From positions 213,919 to 277,918 of the forward strand of contig VFFE01006092.1 of the NCBI GenBank assembly GCA_008921705.1: DNA of 64,000 nucleotides, given 5' to 3'. The notes under the pieces were generated by a model, which worked only from the letters and a program-made list of their open reading frames with translations, had not been told where the DNA came from and made no database searches. The stretch's first letter is position 1. The number at the start of each line of letters is the position of its first letter. Below are positions 58,301-64,000 of this stretch, piece by piece. The stretch comes from Burhinus oedicnemus. Taxonomy: Eukaryota; Chordata; Aves; Charadriiformes; Burhinidae. Both the position numbers and the translations under genes were made by a program.

Positions 58301-60770
58301 GGGGAGATACATTTTACTTAATTCCACGTGTAGTCCTGATGTGGGAACAAGGAACCTCCTAGAGGCTTGAGCACATCTTTTTTGGAAGATGCCGTCTCTC
58401 CTCTTCATCAGCGTGGCCGTTTAACCCCAGAATACCCATTGCCACCCTGCTGCTTTACCTGTCAGTGTTGGCACTCAGCCGTGGGAACTGGTCCATCGTG
58501 TCCCACTGTTGTAACTGAAATGGTGATGGTGGCCATGCACCAGGACTCCCAGGTGCTCCTGTTTATTCCCTTGCTCCTCATGATTATGTGCTGTGCTGGT
58601 TTTGCTGGGGCCGAAATCTGCAATGCCACCAGGGTGGCAGCTTTCCCAGCGTCTCCAAGTACCTCTTTTGGGACTCCGAGTGTCCTGACTCCTTTGCCCA
58701 ACTGTGTGAGCCCACACCTCTGCTGGATGAGACGGCTGGATATTTCTTGTGGTGTGTCTGCCCTTGATAACACCCTGATCCACGGAGTGGGTGTAGGGCT
58801 GAGACTGCAGAAGCCCAAGTCATGGCTGTGGATGTCCCACAGCAGGACATGTTATAGAACACATGATAGGAGAGGACAGGGTTACTTACTGTCTCACCAT
58901 ACAGCTCCACCCAGCCACCAAACAGCCTTAAGGAGGCTCATATAAGCACTAGCATGTTTTGCATCTCTATCGTTCTTGCTGAGTAGCTTTGATGACTCTT
59001 GATGCCTGCGAGTGAGGCCCCATCCAGCACACAGGGAGGGTACAAGCAAGTGGAAGTCAGGGCTTATGTTTCCTGCTGATAAATGTATTAGTCTTTAAAG
59101 CGGAATTTAAACTACAACCCTTTTTCAGGCACCTCAGCACTCCGTTATTTTGCAGGCCTTGTAAGGGAATGTGATTTTGCCTTTTAACTGGAGTGTATCT
59201 TATGCTAAGCAGTGAGATTAAGCGTAGGGATCCAAAAGAAGTTGCTGAATGGCAGAATTGCCTTTATAAATAACATTAATAATTTATCCGATCCAGGGGT
59301 TTTTTGGGTAAATGAAATACCTGCCTCTGTATAAAGCCCACTGAATAGGAACACATCTCTGCTTTTATGACGCTTGGATTAAAGAAGGGAAATGCTAAGG
59401 GGCTTATCTTCGCTTCAATTTGCAGCCCTTCCAGCTAATGGCAAACTCATTTAAGAAGCTCCTGTGTTTGTGCCAACTCTGCCTTTATTCTCGGTGCCGG
59501 AGCTTGGCTGCATTTCTCGCTGCAGCGCTGGAGAGAGCAGAGAGGAAGCAGTTTGTTTTTCTTGACCTCAGATTACCAGACAAAAGCTAGCGAGAATAAT
59601 TTTCCTTGGAGTCCTCCCTATTACGAGTTGCTTAAAGCATCTGCACAGCAGCTGCAGAGAAGCTGGCGGTCCGGGGACCCCATGTGTGAAAGAGGACAGG
59701 GCTGGCGGCTGAACAGGGATAAGTGGAAAGAGCATCTGTCATCTTTCTTCTGGGACGCCTGCCTCCTCCTGCATGGACAGTCGTGAAATGGCAAAATTCA
59801 TCCTCCGCAAAGCCCATGAGCTGTCACTTCTCAGCTCTTCTTCTATGCCGGTAAAAATCAATTGCTTCAAAGTTCACTGAAGGTGAAGGCAACATTTGCT
59901 TTCCATTCAGAGCTAAGCGGGCCATCTTCGAGAGCAAACGCTCTCAAAAGGGAGAATAGCAAAAATCAGCAGAAAAATTCTCTGAATAATTTGGACTAGG
60001 AAAGGAAAAAGCAATTTGCTTCCCAGTTATTCCACAGACAAAAGTATGAATAAAAAAATCATGAGCTATTTACCCTGCATGGACTGTTTGGACGAGTTTT
60101 ATGCTATTCCAGTTTTGCTTCACCGACCCCCAAAGACCTTATCACTGGATCCTCAAGGCACTTAAAGAAATCATGCTTTTTTTTTTTTGCGTGCTGGATC
60201 AGCAGGGACCAAAAGCAGTGAAAACAAAAGGGGTCCTAAATCTGAACCACGCTGATGCTTGTGTGCAGTGACCTGGATCAGAGCCCCAGACTCTGGCTGG
60301 CCAGCTATACCAGCACAGAAATTTTATCCCAAATACTATTACAAGCTCGGGTGCTTTGCATTCGGATGGTGAGGCTGTGGCAAAGGCATGGTGGGTATTT
60401 ACAATCTGCTTTAGAAAAACCTGATACATGTCGTTAGCTATTCTGTTGTAAAGGCAGTTTGTGTTACCCACATCTGCTACTTTAGGTGGCCCAGCCAGAC
60501 GGCTGGCACTGCTTGAAGTGCCAAAGAGCAAGCTGCTGCAATGAGGAGAGGAAAAAGAAAGGAGGATGAAGACCACGTAAGCTTTATCAAAAGCCACCAA
60601 AAAGTCATGAGATTTGGGGATTACGCCGTGTAATTACATTACCTTAAGAAAAAAGTTTACTGAAAATTTCCTGTTTTATGTTGCCAGCGCTTTCCAGCCA
60701 TTAGTAACACATAACTTTGCATTGTCTTTTCCCGAGGCACAGAGGGGCTAATTTTCAGCTACCTGATAAT
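55385..60770. other. Repeat-poor right-hand region
   Basis: No LINE, LTR or gene is visible over about 5 kb, in contrast to the region 20-46 kb. Balanced-composition patches at 56150-56300, 57840-58080, 59320-59620 and 60020-60430 look like candidate conserved non-coding elements. There is a local CpG cluster at 57860-57890. Confidence 0.4.
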
Positions 60771-60774
60771 TACA

Positions 60775-62400
60775 CATTGTTTGAAACTGTATCAAAAGCT
60801 TCTGTTCTTGCATTCCTCCAGCAGCCATTCTTACAGCTCACAAAGTCCCTTTACTGGGTCTTGCATGGGTCCCCATTCATCAGTCTGTCCATCCATCCGG
60901 AGGGCTGGGAGCAGAGTGGCAAAACCTCCGTGCCTCACGTGCAGGTTTCATAGGCTCCTTGTACAGATTTGCACCATTTCCAAACCGGGTGGAGTGACTG
61001 AAGCTCCACCAGAAGCATCTTCTCGGCTTGATGCCGGTATCCAAGGTTAACATGGGATAATGCTGCATCAAAATGTTTCTACTTAATTACACATGGGGAT
61101 GCTGATGTCTTGGGGAAATTAGGGATAAACCAACATGAGATGCTAGAAATCAGCATAACAGAGGTTTAGTCTCAATTTTCCTTGGGCAAGGAGCTGTCCT
61201 TGGGCAAAGCTGTGGGCTACCAAATTGGAGAAAGGCAGCCCATCAGCTCTATGGAGAGGAAGGTTGACAGCCCCTCCTCTAGAGCCATAGTGGAGGCTGG
61301 AGAAACCTCCTTCTCCCTTGATCCCCCCTCTTTGGGAGTGGTTACTCTACCAGTTGAGCTCTGGTTTTTAGAGGGCATTTTCTCAGTTGGTTCAAGGCGG
61401 TCTGGTGGGAACATGCAAAAGGCCTCGCTCGTGTTTTCTGCTTCCCCGTCATCAAGTACACCTGTTGCCTTATCAAAGAAGGAAATTAAATTGGGTTGAC
61501 ATGACTGGTTCTTGACAAACCCATGTTCTTTGATTTTATTCATAATTTTACATCTTACAAGTTGCTCATTTAAGGCTTTCTTCCAGCCTCTGTCAGGGAA
61601 TTGAGATTAAGATGATTATTCAATTTTTTAAACTTTTTTTTTTAAAGTATCCTCTTTAAAGACAGGTGCTTCTCTCATCTCCAGGGACCTCTACGCCTTC
61701 ATTAATTTTGAAGATAACCACCAAGGGTTCAATGTTCATGGGTGCATTTCATCAGATCCTCTAATTTTGAATACATTTGACATATCCAAATGGCTTTAAA
61801 CTTCATTCCTTATACTGGCCTTCTCCACAGTTCCCTTCAAAGCCTGTTTCGCTAAGTTTCATTCACAATTAACCTTTTCATAAAGACTGAAACAAGGGAC
61901 ATGGGGCAAATTCCTGTTTTGAACGCTCAGTCTATTCTCCTTCCCCAGACAAGCACGCCCGTACACATCTTGCTGTTCTCATTTTACATCTAATTTATTT
62001 GCAGACACTTGCTGGTTGCCTCCAAAACCTTGTGCGCGCAGATTTAGCTGCTCTCACGCTGTGAACCTGTATTATTCCTCTGTTCTCCCCCCAGACATGT
62101 GCCCATTTTGACTTCCCATATGATTTCTTTCCAGCTTCCAGACCCTGCTGCCGCCACAATGCCATCTAATTATGCTTCTTACCTGCTTTCACCAGGGAGC
62201 AGTTTGCTGTTGTACACCATCTTTGGTCTCTTCTGGGAACTGCCAGTTCTCATATGTTTCCTTACCACATATTTCCATCCACGAGAGCTTCTCCGCTGCT
62301 TCCCTGATCTCTGTCAGAAGCTCATTATTTTGTTATTTCTATTCTTCTGTCTTACTGTGCTGGTGGGAAGAGACACTCAGGTTATACACAGCTTCTCCTA
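60775..62400 (-). mobile_element. Ancient CR1 LINE split by intervening sequence
   Basis: On the minus strand 61440-61543 still reads HGFVKNQSCQPNLISFFDKA, the CR1 motif before the RT core. On the + strand this is GGTTCTTGACAAACCCATG. The downstream reversed part follows (TGGGTGCATTTCATCAGATCC near 61740). TTGAAACTGTATCAAAAGC at 60781 is the neighbouring CR1 block (D-T-V-S-K) and should be some 70 bp away, but about 600 bp lie between. Confidence 0.65.
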
Positions 62401-62404
62401 TCCC

Positions 62405-64000
62405 CAAATCTCTTGGGATGTAAGTGAAGGACTAGCCTGATGAGGCTGCAAAACTGAAGGGGGGGCATCTCTGAAAGCTCCTAAAATCCTCCTGGCAGTG
62501 GTCCCAAGTGGGTCCGACTGGGCATCACTGCAGAGAGGGTGTTGCTTGGAGAAAAAGATCCAGAATTGGCCAGTTGGTCCCAGAATTGGCCATTCAGTCC
62601 ATGTTGGACGGTATGTGGGAAGCGGGGCTCTGTGGCAGGACCCCCCCAGACCCTGGCATCTCCTGGACATGAGGATGGGATGATAAACAAGCTCTGCTCA
62701 TGCCTTGACTCTTCAGGGGACGTCCGTATCCTCGACTCATGAGGACCAAAGCATTACCCATGTCCGTAGCTCTGCTTCTGGGCACATTTGGCTGGACCCT
62801 CCATGCAGTAGCACCACTTGCACGCCTGACATTAATCACGCTGGCCTGAAAGTCTTCTTGTTTCTCCCGTGGCCACTTGAAGTCAAGTGCCACTGGAGAC
62901 ACGGCTCCTGCAGGGAGGAATTTCAGGCACCCTTGGGGGTGTTTCGCATTCATATCCTAGATGTTTCTGAGTGCAGTTTTGTTTCGGGTTTTACAAATGC
63001 TCTTCTGCTCGCTTGCTTGCCTCGAGTAATGAAGCAGCAAGATAAAAGACAAGGCCACAGAAGGTTGTTAAAAAATTACTTGCAAATTAATGTGAGGACA
63101 AGGTGTATGAGTTAATATCGTATAAAGACCCTTGAAATCGGCATACATGTGTGCACCCTCCAAGCACTGACATTCGCAGGCAGAACTACACCGGTAAACT
63201 GAGCCCAAGGGGCTTGATTAACAGGAAATTTTCAGAATGCCAATTAGAGCAAAGTTTACCGAACAAATTGTTTGCACTTGTACCCTAGAACCATCATGAA
63301 TTTTAATCCAGCATGGATTTATGTGGCTGAAACAATAATTAAAGATACATGAACACCTAATGTTCAGGAGACTCCTCCATAGCTATGCTGTAGTTTTGGG
63401 TGGGGAAAGAGGTGAAGAGCCCATTTGGGCAGGGTCTGCTCTTCCTTGGGAGGACATGGGGTGCAGGAGGCTTTTCCCCGTGGACATACGAGCCCTTTCC
63501 TAAGTACTGAGCTCACTGGGTTGCGCAACATTTAGTCTTTCCTTTCTTTTTTTTCCTCTTTTTTTTTTTCTTCTTCATTTCTGTGATCTGACAAAGAATG
63601 ATCCATGGGGTGTTTTCTCAACGAATGCTGGCTTGTCTTTTCCTGCCTTCTGCTTTTGGTGGCTGCGAGATGTTAAATCAGCTCCTTGGGTCCCCCAAGA
63701 CTGGAGGCTTGCCCCATGCTCTCCCTGCAGCCTGGGAGGGGACAGGGGGATCCCCTCTCTCCTTATTCCTGCTCCTCCTCGACCAGTCCCACGTTTGAAT
63801 GTGGGGGAAACCCTTGCAGGCCACCATAACGCAGGGAGCAGCTTTGCTGGAGGAGAAAGCGGTGCTACCATGCGGCATTGGCGAAGTCGCAATCGACCGA
63901 CACGATGTGTATGTATGCCTTCATTTGAATTCTTCTCTCCCTTGCCTCACACTGGCAAATAAGTTACACGTATTTTTAGCAGAAGTTATTTTCTGTCACT
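62405..64000. other. Right end, no gene seen
   Basis: Includes a patch at 62985-63340 rich in ATTA/TAAT motifs (GAATTTTAATCC, CAATAATTAAAG) and the polypyrimidine tract. No coding exon is recognised. Confidence 0.4.
63537..63583. repeat. Polypyrimidine tract
   Basis: A 47-base stretch made almost only of T and C (TTTCCTTTC, then runs of 8 and 12 T). Confidence 0.85.

Noticed and set aside
58367..58945. A 192-codon open frame on the + strand with a hydrophobic run
   Set aside because: It has no ATG at its start, no family resemblance and no splice or poly(A) signals, and long frames are also open on the opposite strand; chance openness fits best.
1..64000. CRISPR arrays, operons, tRNA or rRNA genes
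   Set aside because: The window is vertebrate nuclear DNA; no spaced identical repeats, cloverleaf genes or rRNA segments were seen.

Overview
This is vertebrate nuclear DNA, almost certainly from a bird. Coding blocks are short and bounded by GT...AG splice sites, there is one CpG island, and the dominant repeats are CR1 LINEs. Two copies carry the avian CR1 3' signature (ATAGAATGGTTTAGGTTGG on the + strand, i.e. minus-oriented elements), and two 0.68-kb solo LTRs begin TGTCCTGGTTTGAG. The species cannot be fixed from sequence alone.

One protein gene is recognised: DELE1 (KIAA0141; DAP3-binding cell death enhancer 1), complete on the minus strand. I reconstructed 11 coding exons with consistent phases from the ATG at 18158 to the stop at 1608 (541 codons plus stop). 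The first exon lies in a CpG island at about 17.95-18.46 kb, and a poly(A) signal lies at 1458-1463. The product is a mitochondrial stress relay: an Arg-rich N-terminal leader, a variable linker, and Sel1-like/TPR repeats encoded by exons 7-10. The last exon is divergent but matches the mammalian C-terminal tail in order.

Layout. 1-1.44 kb: sequence beyond the DELE1 3' end, no gene seen. 1.6-18.2 kb: DELE1, with an old CR1 in intron 9, another in intron 4, and a solo ERVL-type LTR with a perfect 5-bp target duplication in intron 4. 18.5-64 kb: no confident gene. This looks like the region upstream of DELE1, filled with CR1 fragments of very different ages, a second LTR of the same family (41.77-42.44 kb), a young 5'-truncated CR1 (49.0-50.34 kb), and stretches that look single-copy. 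In human the neighbour upstream of DELE1 is PCDH1, transcribed divergently; no PCDH1 coding exon is visible here, so it would lie further right if synteny holds.

The observations most worth checking are in or next to DELE1: a 54-nt, frame-preserving exitron-like segment inside exon 5; a phase-compatible possible cassette exon in intron 5; a sense-oriented LTR with a TATA box upstream of exons 5-11, which could drive an N-terminally truncated DELE1; and a long out-of-frame uORF overlapping the start codon. I found no obviously new multi-gene system.
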